DNA of 64,000 bases, from contig NC_083344.1 in NCBI RefSeq assembly GCF_019175385.1, positions 26,476,231 through 26,540,230 on the forward strand. Direction: 5' to 3'. How positions within the stretch are numbered: the stretch's first letter is position 1; each line of letters begins with the position of its first letter. This document shows, piece after piece, positions 1 through 11,821 of this stretch. A program made the translations under genes and the position numbers. Below the pieces are notes generated by a model, which did no database searches, was not told where the DNA came from, and saw only the letters and a list, made by a program, of their open reading frames with translations. The DNA is from Lycium barbarum (taxonomy: Eukaryota; Streptophyta; Magnoliopsida; Solanales; Solanaceae).

Positions 1-475
1 ATCAACAGAAATGAGATGTAAACTGAGTGCCTCGATCCGAAATGATAGAAATGGGCACCCCATGCAAACAAACTACCTCTCGGATATAGATTCTAGCCAA
101 CTTCTCTGAATTGTAGATAATCTGAACTGGTACAAAATGAGCTGACTTAGTCAAACGGTCCACAATGACCCAAATAGCATCAAATTTCCCCAAAGTCTGT
201 GGTAATCCTACCACAAAGTCCATAGAGATCTGCTCCCATTTCCACTCAGATATAGACATCCTCTGAGTGATTCCACCTGGCTTTTGGTGCTCATACTTCA
301 CTTATTGACAATTCAAATATCGAGACACGAATCCCACAGTGTCCATCTTCATACTGCACCACCAATAATGTTGTTTCAAATCTTGATATATCTTTGTAGC
401 TCCCGGATGAATAGAATATCTCGAACTATGAGCCTCCGCCATGTTCAATCTAGTCGAATCTCTTTTTCGATTGAC
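1..475 (-). pseudogene. Ty3/gypsy integrase fragment (zinc-binding plus start of catalytic core)
   Basis: Read on the minus strand, this piece runs from RDSTRLNMAEAHSSRYSIHP (the HH half of the integrase zinc-binding domain) through YWW and the CxxC half into the catalytic core: MDFVVGLP holds the first catalytic Asp and SDRGTQFT the second. It leaves the window at base 1, so the catalytic Glu is not seen. Two lesions are visible. The first Cys of the CxxC pair is Tyr (RYLNC), and a TAA stop at 302-304 lies directly after that motif, where relatives have Gln. The upstream end stops at about 475, where the foldback element begins. The fragment resembles the K and L integrases but is a separate copy. 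It is dead, and its family (chromovirus-like gypsy) is inferred from motif similarity. Confidence 0.9.
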
Positions 476-1472
476 GGAGTGACAAAGTTGATTTTAAATT
501 AATTTTTAACCTTTTATTAAAAAAAAAAAGTCACGTGAATTTAATTAAAAAGGGTCACATCCACCCTTGTACTTTAAAAAAAAATAGCTTATAATTAATT
601 CCATTATACTATTCGAACAAAAATACCCCTATCGAGCAAACTTTGGACCCCATTATTAAAATCAAATGTCGCCTGCCATTTGGGTGAGGTGGACACCACG
701 TAGCATGCCACCTCACCACCCTAATAACCACGATTTGAAATTTTCTCATTAGATTTTATAATTTTCACTTTTTTCATTTTTTTTTTCATTCACTACACTT
801 ATTTCTTTTCTATTTCTCATTTTTCACACTAAATAATGGAAGGAAAAAAAAAACAAAGAGACTCAGATGAAGATAAGCAAACACATTCAAAGGGGAGAGA
901 GTTATAGTTCCCTCGTCTTCAAGAAGGCCTTTTTCAATCGCATTAATTTTTTCATGGTTTTGCCCTTCTGTTGATGAGCAATGCAACTTGCATCATTGGA
1001 GAAAAAATGGAGTTTTTCTTACACTAATCGGCATTGATTTGGGCATTAGCTTGGTTAGATAAATGGTGAAACTCAAAGATTGGTTTCAACTATAAAGGTC
1101 CTCTCAGATCTCAATATTTTGTATTATTACCAATAATTCTTTGTGGCCAAATTGAAATTTATTCTGCATTTGCATAGATTTTTTTTATTTTATTTTTATT
1201 TTTTGGGACACTATGATAAATTTAACATGAAGATGAGTGAAAAAAATTATGATCATCAAAGGAATAAACCCAAATTAGCCGTTGAAATAAAGAAGGCCAA
1301 AAAAAAAAAAAAAACTGTACCCCTGGATTTTGCGAAAAGAATTAAATGTATCTCTAGACTTTGTGAGAAGGATTTAATTGAGGGAGAGGGGATTTAATTA
1401 AAATCACGTGACCTTTATTTTAATAAAAAAATTAGAAAAAGTAATTTTAAATTAATTTTTTACTTCCGTCAG
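472..1472. mobile_element. Foldback/MITE-like element with ~80-bp imperfect inverted arms
   Basis: The arm at 472-550 (TGACGGAGTG ... GTCACGTGAATTTAATTAA) pairs with the reverse complement of 1391-1472 (TGACGGAAGT ... GTCACGTGATTTTAATTAA) at about 75 percent identity by eye. The interior (551-1390) is AT-rich, with poly-T and poly-A tracts and no credible coding. The phrases CACCCTTGTACT and GGGTATATTTGTTC beside the arms recur in another MITE in intron 4 of the Alba gene. The left arm abuts the integrase fragment, so this element may have inserted into that retrotransposon. No target duplication is defined, and superfamily is not assigned. Confidence 0.55.
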
Positions 1473-1562
1473 CAGAAAAGAGTATATTTGAGTCATGTGT
1501 GCGAAGGGTATATTTGTTCTAAATATAGTACAAGGGTGTATTTAGACCTTTTTTCTTATTTA

Positions 1563-1835
1563 TACTCCCTTCTAATCCATTTTAACTGTCGTTTTAGCTT
1601 CTTTTTTTTTTTACACCGATTAAGAAAATAATAAATACAAGGTATTATTTACTATGTTACCTTTATTTAGTAGAGGTAGATTGATTTTTTCCTCTTAATA
1701 TTGTACATACTTCTTTAATGTTAATGGTATAGTTGGAAATAATTGTCAACTTTAGTCTTGAATTCCTAAAACGACAATTATTTCGGGATAAACTTTTTGA
1801 GCTAAACCAATTGTTAAAATGGGATGGAGGGAGTA
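1563..1835. mobile_element. Stowaway-like MITE
   Basis: The left end TACTCCCTTCTAATCC and the right end GGGATGGAGGGAGTA are inverted, as in Stowaway (Tc1/mariner) MITEs, and TA dinucleotides flank both ends. Length of about 270 bp and high AT content are typical. There is no coding sequence. Confidence 0.75.
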
Positions 1836-1861
1836 TATTAGTGAATTTTTATTAGAAATAT

Positions 1862-2168
1862 TTCTTCCGTCCATTTTTACTTGTCCTCCATACTAAAAAT
1901 AGATCTTCGCTTTTACTTGTCTAGTTTGGAAAACCAAGAAATAATTTATCATTTCATACCTATTTTACCCTTATTATTAATCATTGAGTTGAAAATTTCA
2001 AGAAATTGTTAGTGGTTGCACAACTTGTAAAGTATATTTTATTAATTTCAACCATTGGATGGCTTAGTAATAATTAGGGGTGAAATAATAAAATTATTAT
2101 TCTATTTATATCTTCTTAAAGGTGTCTCAAGTCAATACATGACAAATAAAAATAGACGAAGGGAGTAC
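1862..2168. mobile_element. Second Stowaway-like MITE, degraded ends
   Basis: TTCCGTCCATTTTTACTTGTC on the left mirrors GACAAATAAAAATAGACGAAGG on the right, followed by GAGTAC. It sits about 27 bp after the previous MITE. It is noncoding and AT-rich. Confidence 0.6.
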
Positions 2169-2830
2169 AAAATTTAGACCAAAGCTATTGAGTTTTGCTA
2201 AACCCAACCGTAGATCCGTTTGTTTCTTAATGATAGTTAATTGAAACTCTTATATTCACTTTTATGCTTTACGATATTAAAGTAATGTAGTTTACTGTAA
2301 AAATCAGGAGCGAGCAATTCTTTTCAAGCCCTATCCCGTGGGACTGTGGAGTCGAACCCAAAGCCATGGCAGTGGGGTGAATCATCTAATCAAATTCCAT
2401 ACAACTTGGAATCTAAGTCCAAAATGGTTCATTAGAATTTATTTAGAGCATAAATAACTCATACGGATAAATAACCTCGGGACTTTGGCAGACCACTTTG
2501 TCAAGGATGTTGGTATTTAAAACTCCACTTCTCAAACTACTACTGTAATTAATTATGGTCACAAAAACCAAAATGATAGGATTCTAAACCAAACAGGTTT
2601 GACCAATGACATTCTTCGTGAGTTCAGTGTGATCACTAATAAAGTTAGACTAGACTAGATTTAGTTAATCTAATTACTTGAACTACTTTTACCCTTGTGC
2701 TAGTAAGTTGTGAACTATCTCTTTATCCACGCGAAATACATGTTTGTGGGAAAAGTAATCTTATTCTTCCAAGGCTTGGATTCTTGAAGTAAATTTTTTG
2801 GCTCTATAGATAGGAACTTATTGAAATCCA
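2169..2830. other. AT-rich intergenic and upstream region of the RRM-like gene
   Basis: No ORF with coding character and no recognised repeat is visible. It presumably contains the promoter region of the downstream gene. Confidence 0.5.
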
Positions 2831-2836
2831 TGGTCA

Positions 2837-2843
2837 TATATAA
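2837..2843 (+). promoter_or_regulatory. Candidate TATA box of the RRM-like gene
   Basis: TATATAA lies 68 bases upstream of the ATG at 2911, in the context GGTCATATATAATATGG. The spacing allows a leader of roughly 35-40 nt. AT-rich DNA gives many chance matches, so this is only a candidate. Confidence 0.4.
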
Positions 2844-2910
2844 TATGGACTATGTAGTCACACAGGAACATAAACATAAAAAATAAAAAAATATCCAGAC
2901 TCTTTCAACA

Positions 2911-3774
2911 ATGTCATCCGGGATTACAGTTGAAGACCTTCATTTGTTCCACAAAATTGATAGAGATGTGTTCACTCGACTAGTCGTGTGCCTATCTCGC
3001 GATCCAGCAGAGTCACTTCTGGTTCTGGCTATGTGGCTATGGTTAGAAGAAGTGCGTTTTCCTAGCCTAATAGACAAAATGGTTAAATTACCAGATGGAA
3101 TTGTGATTAAGTTGGCTGAAGAAGGTGCTACTTGTTTAAAATGGCTCGAATCTAAAGTGCCTCCTGTGCCTACTGATGTAGGGGACATGCCTTCTACTAC
3201 TATAATATTGAAGAGAAACATTTCATTCAACATGTTTTACCAACAAAGGTTCACTATGATAAGTGGAATCAAGACGCTCTTGAACAAGGTTTGCGCGATT
3301 ATATTTACTGACATTTTACATCAAATCATGCCAGGAAAATCAAGAGTCGTTCTGAATTCTCCTATTCCTATTCCTGGATTTCCTCATCCAACATATGGTG
3401 CGATAACCGTTGTTCCAAGAACCTTAGATTCGATAATTCCTAGCAGAGGATTATGGGGTTGGTCACTAAAATCCGATGCACCAGTGGACGATAGGACTAT
3501 GTTTTTAACATTTTCAAGGGGATTTCCTGTTACTGAAGCAGAAGTGAAGGAACTCTTTAATTCTTACCATGGGATTGATTGCGTTGAGAACGTTCATATG
3601 GTGCCATCGGCTTCTTCATCGGATCATTCTCTATATGCTAGAATGGTGGTGCGTGATGTTTCAACCATTGATCAGATTTTATGCAACGGTTCCATTGCAA
3701 AGTTTAGGATTAATGGTAAACATGTTTGGGCACGAAAATATGAACGGAGAGAGCACCTTGATAAATTTTATTGA
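2911..3774 (+). CDS. Single-exon protein with C-terminal RRM-like fold (287 aa)
   Basis: This uninterrupted ORF of 287 codons is the longest in the window and is not transposon-like. Residues 195-277 follow the RRM order: beta1 TMFLTF (196-201), helix TEAEVKELFNSY (208-219), beta2 ENVHMV (226-231), beta3 YARMVV (242-247), helix STIDQILCNG (251-260), beta4 FRINGKHVWARKY (265-277). The RNP1 strand is weak (YARMVV instead of the aromatic consensus), so RNA binding may be reduced or altered. Residues 1-140 are an alpha-rich region that I do not recognise. A Pro-rich linker (VLNSPIPIPGFPHP) lies at 147-160. The start is the first ATG after a CT-rich leader with no upstream in-frame extension. MITEs flank it on both sides. 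RNA-binding is inferred from the fold; target and pathway are unknown. Confidence 0.85.
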   Translation: MSSGITVEDLHLFHKIDRDVFTRLVVCLSRDPAESLLVLAMWLWLEEVRFPSLIDKMVKLPDGIVIKLAEEGATCLKWLESKVPPVPTDVGDMPSTTIILKRNISFNMFYQQRFTMISGIKTLLNKVCAIIFTDILHQIMPGKSRVVLNSPIPIPGFPHPTYGAITVVPRTLDSIIPSRGLWGWSLKSDAPVDDRTMFLTFSRGFPVTEAEVKELFNSYHGIDCVENVHMVPSASSSDHSLYARMVVRDVSTIDQILCNGSIAKFRINGKHVWARKYERREHLDKFY

Positions 3775-4023
3775 TTACTAGGCGGATGATGCAAAACTAG
3801 AGACTAAATTTCACTATAGAACTAATCTACGCTTGTGATGAGTGTTTCAAAAATTAAACTTTCTACTCCTTATTTTCCAGTTACTGATGGCACTTCTTTC
3901 TTCTTCTTTTTTTTTTTAAAAAAAAAATTATATTTGCTGGGTGGTACAAGCCCCTCTCACTTTTGGGTTATAACTAAGGTCCCCGATTAGATTTGAAATC
4001 AGTAATTTAAAATTATTTTTTTG
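3775..4023. other. 3' flank of the RRM-like gene
   Basis: AT-rich with a T/A tract at 3907-3928. It probably includes the 3' UTR. No clear polyadenylation hexamer stands out. Confidence 0.4.
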
Positions 4024-4525
4024 TGCAGAGCGTCCTTCAAATGCACTGGTTTAATTTTTGGCCCTTTCGCCTAATATCATGAGGTTTGGGGTTCGAACCT
4101 CGCCTAAAAAAAAAAAAAAAAAAAAATCGCACGGCAGAGTTTTGTAGCAAAGTTAGACCTGTTCGGGTCAAAGTTAGGCCTTAAGGCAGAGTTTTGCCTT
4201 CACATATAAGGCAAAACTCTGCCTAAGTGACAGTTTTGGCATGGCTGAAAGGTAGAGTTTGCCTCAAAACTCTACCTGATCAGGCAGAGTTTGACTCAAA
4301 CTCTGCCTCATTAGGTAGAGTTTGACTGCAGAGTTTTGCATGCAAATCTCTACCTTACGAATCCAAACTCTACCTTGCGAATTTTTTTAAATTTTTGATT
4401 GAGTGGAGATTCGAATCCAAAACCAAGAAGTTTTAACGAAGGGCAAAAATTAAAGATCACCAATTTAATGGGGAAAAATTAAAGATCACCCCAAAATAAG
4501 GGCATTCCTGCGAATTGCCCATTTA
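4024..4525. mobile_element. Foldback element with internal GGCAGAGTTT palindromes
   Basis: The left part (GGTTTAATTTTTGGCCCTTTCG ... GGGGTTCGAACCTCGCC) is an imperfect inverse of the right part (GGATTCGAATCTCCACTC on the minus strand, and the GGGCAAAAATTAAAGATCACC phrase near 4441-4460). Between the arms, forms of the word GCAGAGTTTTGCC repeat in both orientations. A perfect hairpin is AAGGCAGAGTTTTGCCTT with its complement after a 7-nt loop, at about 4183-4225. No coding. The inner GGTTCGAACC resembles a tRNA B box but sits in both arms, so a tRNA or SINE origin is not needed. A Mutator-like MITE is possible. Confidence 0.6.
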
Positions 4526-4960
4526 AAATCAGATTGTTTTGAGGTTGAAATATTTTTTTGGATACGCATTGAATTTATTATGTTGTATTTTTATTTTTTT
4601 TAATGTTAATAAGATTTCGTAATCGAAGTACCGGATATGCTGTTAACTATTGCATACGCGGAGAAATTTCAATTCTTTCCTTTTAAGAAAAAGTTACACG
4701 ACCAAATTTTCCAGTTTAACGTTAAACAAACTGTCAAAAATATTTCTTTGCTGGCTAATTGGTAGTAGGATTTGCATTATTGGGATCAAACCGAAAAACC
4801 AAACCAAACATAACTTTTTTTGTTGTTTTTATTTTTAGTTTGTTTTCGGATTGAATATTTAAAAAAAATTGGTTTTAGATTTGGAAAAACAAGAACTGAA
4901 AAAACTGAATTGTTATATATATCCATCTGACTTTCTTTACTTAGAGAGAAGTCCTAAAAT
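4526..4960. other. AT-rich spacer
   Basis: It includes the phrase AACCGAAAAACCAAACC at about 4791-4806, which recurs at about 11202-11218 and may come from a degraded hAT-like repeat. No gene is seen. Confidence 0.4.
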
Positions 4961-5265
4961 ATTTCCTCCGTCTCGAAATACTTGTCCTCCTTACTACAAT
5001 ACTCATCTCAAAATATTTGTCATTTAAAAAAATTAAATAAAACTAAGTAATTGTTTTTTCTAATTTTAGTCATTGTATTAATTACAACATTTAAGATGGA
5101 GTATATCATTAGTGGAGTTGGTATAGATATACAATAAATGTTTATTGAAGAGAGATAACATGGTGTAACATTTTAAGAGGGTAAATAGTCAAAATATTTC
5201 TCTTATTAATACTTTCTTCAGGGATGTGTAAACGCATGACAGCTATTTTGAGACAAAGGGAGTAT
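4961..5265. mobile_element. Stowaway-like MITE
   Basis: TCCTCCGTCTCGAAATACTTGTC on the left is the inverse of GACAGCTATTTTGAGACAAAGGGAGTA on the right. About 300 bp, AT-rich, noncoding. 5266-5578 beyond it holds no recognised feature. Confidence 0.7.
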
Positions 5266-8074
5266 TTTTGAAAAAAAAACAATAAAATACATTTGACTCT
5301 TCATAAGGAATCAACTAACATTAAATAATACCTAGATTTTTGCTTTAATAATAATATTAAATGTGAAAACTTATTCTTGTTGATTTATTGTATTATGCTT
5401 TTATAGTAGACTATGAGTGTTTGATTACCACATCAAAGGTATTACTATCTCATGGTGTCTATTAATTAATTATTTTAATCATGTGAATTGAATTTACGAA
5501 AAAAATATTCAAGACATCTGACATTATTATTTCTCATTATTTAAATTGTTATTCTTTTATCGTCATTCACATATGTGATGTTATATCCCGGAAAATTTCG
5601 CATTACCAAGACTGTAGACGACTTAGTATGAGCTCAAGGGAGAGTAAAGTTATACAAGGATAAGGGATGAAGATTATATTATATGAAGAATAACATATAT
5701 ATGACATTTGGAGACCGTATGGTGTAAATCAGTTAATACGTTACTTGATGAATAGCCCTCGTAACTGTAAGTTAAGATGGGGCCCACATGTCGGGGTTTT
5801 ATAAAGGACATATGAAAAGATATATGAGTAGTAAATGGGAAGTTGAGCAAGTCTTAAGAAGAACCCTTAAGCCAAATATGAGCATAAGCCCTCCAAAAGG
5901 ATGATTTAAGGATACGTTTTCGGATGATCTAATTTGAAGAGGCCAAAATGCCAAGATAACTTTGGAATTTGGAAAAACACCAAAATGAAAGTTGTAGATA
6001 ATTGAAATATCTTTCCAACTATAGGTCGTGGGCCCTCACACAATATCGGTGTTATAGCCCGTATTTTGTACGTTTGCATAATCCAAGATAATTGTGAGAA
6101 GTTAAGGGCAAAGCTATATTTTGATCTTGCTTAATACACAAGTTGTTTATGAAAATTTTCGATGTGGAAATATTAAGAAAGGCTAAGGGTAAAAAGGGAA
6201 ATTCACGAGGTGGCTCATGAAAATATTAAGGAAAATTTGGGGTTAAAAATGAAATTTTGGAAAGTTAATATTTCTTGAACAAATGGGCCATGTGGTCGTG
6301 TAACATGGTGGGCCTTGGCCCACATGTGTGTATTATATAAGTAGATAAAGATGACAAATTTATTATATTCTTCATCTTCACCCTTAGAAGATTCAAGAAA
6401 CTTGAAGAAAAAGGGAAGAGGCCATTCGGCCATGGTCTTGGCCGAACAAGTCCATGCAAAATTGATCCAAAAAAATATTTTCTTCTAGCTTTTCTACCAA
6501 TTGGAAGGTCCTCTATAACGTGGAGTGGTAGTTGGAGCAAGCAAATCATTCATTCTTGCAAGGCACAACTCTAGCCAAGTTGAAGAGCTAAGTGGAAAAG
6601 GTAAGATTTAACCCTCTTTCATATGTTATGGATGGTTTATGCATGTTGTTGAGTGTAGAAATGGATGAAATTCATAAAATATATGTGTATAGGGATGTGG
6701 CCGAATAGGGGTTGAATTGGTGAGATGTGATGAATTGATTTTATTTAGCATTTTGATTGTTGTTGTGTTGTGGATTCTATGATGTTAAATGAAGATTTAA
6801 TAGTTTGAAATGAAGTTGTAATCGTTTGTGGATTATGGAAGAAGTTAATGTGATATTAGTATGGTTCCTTATAATTATAAGAATAGAGTTGCTAATGTGT
6901 AGGTTGTAAATATAATTCATGAATTTGAAGGTGAGACATGTGTTTGGAAGATTGTAAGTTGGGTTGTTGTAATTGAATTTGAAAGAAGGAAATGTGTTGT
7001 TATTGTTCTTGTTGAATTTGGAAGGTTTCGGGCGAAGTAAAGTGTTGATTGGGTTGTTTGGAACATTATGTGAATGGTTCGAAGTATTCTTGAATCATGT
7101 TAGAATAATCTCGGATTAACACTTGAATATGAGATCATTGGTATTGGCTTGATTATATGTGATTGAATTGAATATAAATGAAATGCCGTTGAATTGTGTG
7201 ACGAAGGTTGTTAATGTTAGAATATATTTTGAAATAGTTGTTGAAGTTGGAGATGTGATTGTTGATATTGTCGTTGATAATTTGGCCGAGTTGAATTCTC
7301 GGATTGTTGTTGATAAAATTGGCCGAGTTAGATTCTCGGGGATGGTGTATTTACAGGGGAAATGCTGCCGAAATTTCGGCAGATTATAAACGAATTCATT
7401 TGAAAGACTAAGACAAGTATATGTCGATGAGTCTAATGATTATGTCAATTCTCTTGAATGTAGACTAGCAAGTTTGGATGAATAAGCGTAGCTAATTGGA
7501 CGTGGGACAGGTATGTAAGGTTTACCCTTTTCTTTCTTTTGGCATGATCTTTATGAAACGAGCAAATGACGCATATGTATGATTTCAAAGAAACTCCTAT
7601 TCTTAGAGCCACTAGGATGGCTAATATTCTTGACTTCCATAAGCTGTTTCATATGGTTTTGATGCGTATCTATGATGTCCGAAGTTCTGTTTGATATGTT
7701 TCCGAATGGCATTCGAAAGATAATTGATATGACTAAAGTTTTGATCTTCAAATGCTAGCACGTTCGATTATTCCATTGAGTCTTTGATATATTTTGAGGT
7801 GTACATATGATTCCAAAAGCTATATTTGATTTGATCCATAACGATATCCGAAAGGTACTTGATATGATTTTTGCTTTGATTTTCCAAAAATGGCTTCTGA
7901 AACATTCGTAGAAGGTTCTGTACTTCAAACGCTCATAACTTTCTTATACTAAGTCGGATTGACCCGAAACTTGTTTCTGAGCCTTCAGGTGTCGGTAAGT
8001 ATGCTTATCTATCGAGTCTTGATTTATATGCATATAGTTTCTCACTACTCTGCTCGTGCACGCCTCAATATGTC

Positions 8075-8373
8075 TTTCACCGAGTCCCGGGCCGGGTATG
8101 TTATCGTGCGCACTCCACTGCATTGTTCACTGAGTCCCTCACTAGAGGGCCGGGTACGGTATATGTATATGATGATATGATGAGATGATGATATGTTATG
8201 GTGGCCAGGAGGGCATATGATGATTTGATTCACCGAGTCCCTCACTAGAGGGTCGGGTACGGTATGCATATAATATATGATGTTCACATGCATGATTCTA
8301 TCCACCGAGTCCCTTAACGGGCCGGGTACGACATGATTTCATTCACCGAGTCCCTCACTAGAGGACCGGGTAC

Positions 8374-8440
<67 letters not shown>

Positions 8441-8517
8441 GTATATGCATGCATGATGATATGAAAGTATGATGACATGATTTTATCTACCGAGTCCCAT
8501 AACGGGCCGGGTACGCT
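8075..8517 (+). repeat. Irregular tandem array CCGAGTCCCTCACTAGAGGG
   Basis: About six units of ACCGAGTCCC...GGGCCGGGTACG occur with variable AT-rich spacers inside LTR B. Some units have TTAACGGG in place of TCACTAGAGGG. It lies between the GTATGT box and the 3' hairpins, where the other LTRs carry different tandem arrays. Confidence 0.85.
8376..8436. repeat. (TA)n microsatellite
   Basis: About 60 bp of alternating TA within the tandem array of LTR B. ORFs across it are artefacts. Confidence 0.95.
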
Positions 8518-10309
8518 ATGTGATAATGATATGCATGATCGATGTTCTAAAGGCAAGAGTTTTGATATTCTGGATATTGTATATGTTTCTACACCCCTTA
8601 TATCAGTTATGATTCTTTTACTGTGATTCTTGCCTTACATGCTCAGTACATTTTCCGTACTGACCCCCTTTCTTCGGGGGCTGCGTTTCATGCCGCGCAG
8701 GTACACCCAGATGAGTAGAAGTCATTACAGAAGATGTTCCAGCGGAGTTGGCAAGCTCCATTTGCCCTGGAGTGTTGCCGAGTCAGAGTATATGTGCTAT
8801 GATTTCTGATTGATGTTAGAGACTTTGCAGACAGAGTCGTGGGTATAGGATGTCGGTTTTGTAAGCGGCTCCATCAGCCGATGTGTCATTCTGTGTTATG
8901 ATATAAATTCTATATGATTACAGATTTTGTTTGATTTGAGAACGATGAAAAAGAAAGTTTCTGAAAGCTTTGTTATGTATGTCATTCTTATTTGATTTAA
9001 GAGTTCAAAGAGATTGTGTATGTAATAAGAGTTAGCGGGTTCACTCGGCTCCGAATATGGGGTCGGGTGCCCATCACACCCTATCAAGGTTAGGGTGTGA
9101 CAATCGGGATCAAAAGTTATAAGCATTTTAAGACAGACTGTTCGAGCAGAGGATTTACTCTGCACGAATGCGCCCCAAAGTGGTGCGAACGCGCAGCGCA
9201 AATTCTAGGTCGGTTTAGACCGACTCTAGAACATTATATAAGGGGCTTTACTCCTATTTTCAGCAACCAAACACCCCATAAGCCACCCCAAACTTCTGGA
9301 AACCCCCACCAACTTCTACATAACAAATGTTTTGTCCAAACCAGCTATAATCCCCGAATTCTGGCCCGGACAACGTATAGTTACGGTTGTATAATCGTAT
9401 AACGACGAGTTTTGGTTCATGTTTAAGGAGGGAAGTGAAGATATAGCCATAATATTGGGAATAAGGTATGAATCCCTTATTATTAATGTTAATTTCGATT
9501 TAGTTACGGAGATAAAGTCGTTAAATAATCGTATAGTGGGTTGGTTAGTTGTGGAAATTGGAAAACGTTGTGAGGGATACTTTATATTACATATTGGTGT
9601 TGGAAATGATGTTATTGATGTTGTTGTTGTTGGGTGCTGAATTATAATTTCGGGCTAGGCATATAAACAGGGAAGATGTTGCCCGAATTTCGGCACACTT
9701 TAAGGAAATTAGATTTAAAGGCTTAGGATAAGTATATAACAATGGGCCTAACCATAGTATGAATGGTCTTATATGTAGATTGCGAGACCAGAGATAGGTG
9801 GGAAAGCCGAGATGTGAATTCCCAGGTATGTTGAGGCTAGTCCCTTTCTTTCTAAAGACATGATTCCTTCCTTATGAACCTATATATGGCTTCCATAACA
9901 TTATTATTCCCAAAAGTTAGAAGTCCGTGATTCTTAGAGTTTCTTATGATGCTTAAGATAAGTATGTTCCATGATGATAATGATGATGATGATGATTCCA
10001 TTTCTAGAAATTCCAAAGCTTATGATTTTGATGCTATTATGAGATTAATGAGTTTATTTCATGATTTTCTTGAATTGCTCATTGTTGTTGATCTCACCTT
10101 ATGAATTGTTCCTTCGAGGTGAGATATAGCGATGATGATTATTCCATAATTTAAATCGGAGGTTACCGACCTTACGTCACTCCGATAAAGTTGTAGCTTT
10201 TAGTTGGGTTATATAAGATGATAGAACGACAAAAGGAACAACTAGTGTACATGTTGTTTATAGGCTATTATGTTGCCTTTAAGTTATCATTATATGTTTG
10301 TATATGCTT

Positions 10310-10500
10310 GGCCTATGAGCCATGGAGTTATTACCCGACCTATGAGCCGCAGAATTATTACTCGGCCTATGAGTCGCGGAGTTATTACTCGGCCTGAGAG
10401 CCGCGGAGTTATTACCCGGCCTATGAGCCGTGGAGTAATTACCCGGCCTGTGAGCCGCGGAGTAATTACCCGGCCTGTGAGCCGCAGAGTTATTTATGCC
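10310..10500 (+). repeat. 27-bp tandem repeat array in LTR A
   Basis: About seven units of GGCCTATGAGCCGCGGAGTT plus ATTACCC. The apparent ORF across it (repeated RPMSRGVIT) exists only because the unit is divisible by three and should not be read as a protein. Confidence 0.9.
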
Positions 10501-11156
10501 TGACCTTCAGGTCACGGAGTTATATCTTTAGAGTTATGTTATCTTGCCTTAGATGAAAGGCAGCCCAGGTAGAGCACCTCCAGATGCTTCCATGAAATAT
10601 CCAGAGTATAGCTTGTTATTTCATTTCAGTTGTTCTCTTGCCTTACATATTCAGTACATTATTCGTACTTACGTTCCTTTTGCTTGGGGACGCTGCGTTT
10701 ATGCCCGCAGGTTCAGGTAGCCAGACACACGATCCAGCTCAGTAGGCCTTCCACTCAGCTACAGTCAGTGCGCTCCACTTGGTTCGGAGCTGCAGCCCTT
10801 TTTGATATGTTATTTTGACATGTATATAGATGGAGATGACGGGGCTTTGTCCTGTCCTTTGTGCAGCTCGTGTTCCTATAGGTCTGTAGACAGTTGTATG
10901 TAGTTGGGATGTTATGTAGCCTTGTTGGCTCTCAGTTTTGTTGTTCAGCATACATGGCAGTCTCGTGGGCTTGCTCAGTTGTGTATTTATATTTTGGGTA
11001 TATATATATATATATATATATATTACGGCCTCGCCGGCTTGTTAGTATTATCTGTGTGCAGGTAGTCCTTAGCAGAGTATCAGATTTAGAGTGGTTCGCT
11101 CGGGTCTAGTTTGGCACTGAGTGCCGGTCACGCCACACCAGATTTGGGGCATGACA

Positions 11157-11821
11157 TGTTACTATCTGATTATGTTAGATCCATGTTATCTTATATGACA
11201 CAACCGAAAAACCAAACTTAAACAAAAAAGAGAAAAATTGAACCAAATCAAGTTTATTTTGGTTCGGATTGGATGTTATTTTTTCAAAATTGTAAATCGA
11301 ATAACGTAAAATCAGACTGAATGCACACACCCCTAAGTTGGTACTACTTCCGGTCCAAAATAATAATCGATCTATCAAACTAAATTTGTTTTAAGATAGT
11401 TGAAAAACCACTCTTAATGTTTTAGTGGAGTGTTAATTAGGTGAGATGTTTAAGGTGATATAAATGATACTTCAGCCAAATATTTCGATGATAAAGCTAT
11501 AAGATATATTTATTAAAGAGCGTAACAATCTTAATGGATAAATACTCTGTCCATCCTTTTTTCGTTGTCATATTGCTTCCTTGTATGCCCCTAAAAATCA
11601 TAAATAAGAAGTTTTTTTTTTTTTATTAATTCACCTTTTTTTCTTTTCAAAAAATTTACACTTTATTTATGTATCTTATCCATCGATACCAAATCTAAAA
11701 CGCACTTCAAATAGAGTATGCAAATTGGTCACCTCACTAGAATAAACTAAATTTCCAAATGCTTAAAAGAATAAGATTGAATTAATCTTATTGATATTTG
11801 AACAATCAGAACATCAATTAA
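11157..11821. other. AT-rich spacer with degraded repeat ends
   Basis: It contains AACCGAAAAACCAAAC and GGTTCGGATTGGATG, phrases also found in the hAT-like element that follows, and lone MITE-like ends (TTCCGGTCCAAAATAATAATC near 11348). No gene is seen. Confidence 0.4.

Larger units (their letters stand above)
6050..9102 (+). mobile_element. Solo LTR B, nested in LTR A, perfect ATCGG duplication
   Basis: 3053 bp from TGTTATAGCCCG to TTAGGGTGTGACA. ATCGG is present on both sides (6045-6049 and 9103-9107). Landmarks in order: TATATAAG near 6335, donor-like AAAAG/GTAAG at 6601, the palindrome GCCGAAATTTCGGC near 7370, AG/GTATGTAAGG near 7511, an irregular tandem array (8075-8517), a (TA)n run, the CAGTAC...GTACTG hairpin near 8644, CCCCC...GGGGG, and CGCAG/GT at 8700. 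No coding region. Confidence 0.92.
5579..11156 (+). mobile_element. Solo LTR A of a gypsy element (net ~2.5 kb), split by LTR B
   Basis: It starts TGTTATATCCCGG and ends GGGGCATGACA. Flanks are TGTGA (5574-5578) and TGTTA (11157-11161), a 4/5 target duplication. LTR B plus its duplication occupies 6050-9107; removing it leaves about 2.5 kb. Inside are a TATA-like TATATAAGG near 9236, a donor-like AAG/GTATGA at 9466, AG/GTATGT near 9824, the hairpin CAGTACATTATTCGTAC near 10652, a CGCAG/GT acceptor-like site near 10711, and a 27-bp tandem array. No internal domain is present, so this is a solo LTR produced by LTR-LTR recombination. Confidence 0.85.

Noticed and set aside
4090..4112. tRNA gene suggested by GGGGTTCGAACCTCGCC
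   Set aside because: No cloverleaf upstream, and a variant occurs inverted in the other arm of the foldback element.
10270..10503. Repeat protein RPMSRGVIT
   Set aside because: The 27-bp noncoding LTR array happens to be divisible by three.
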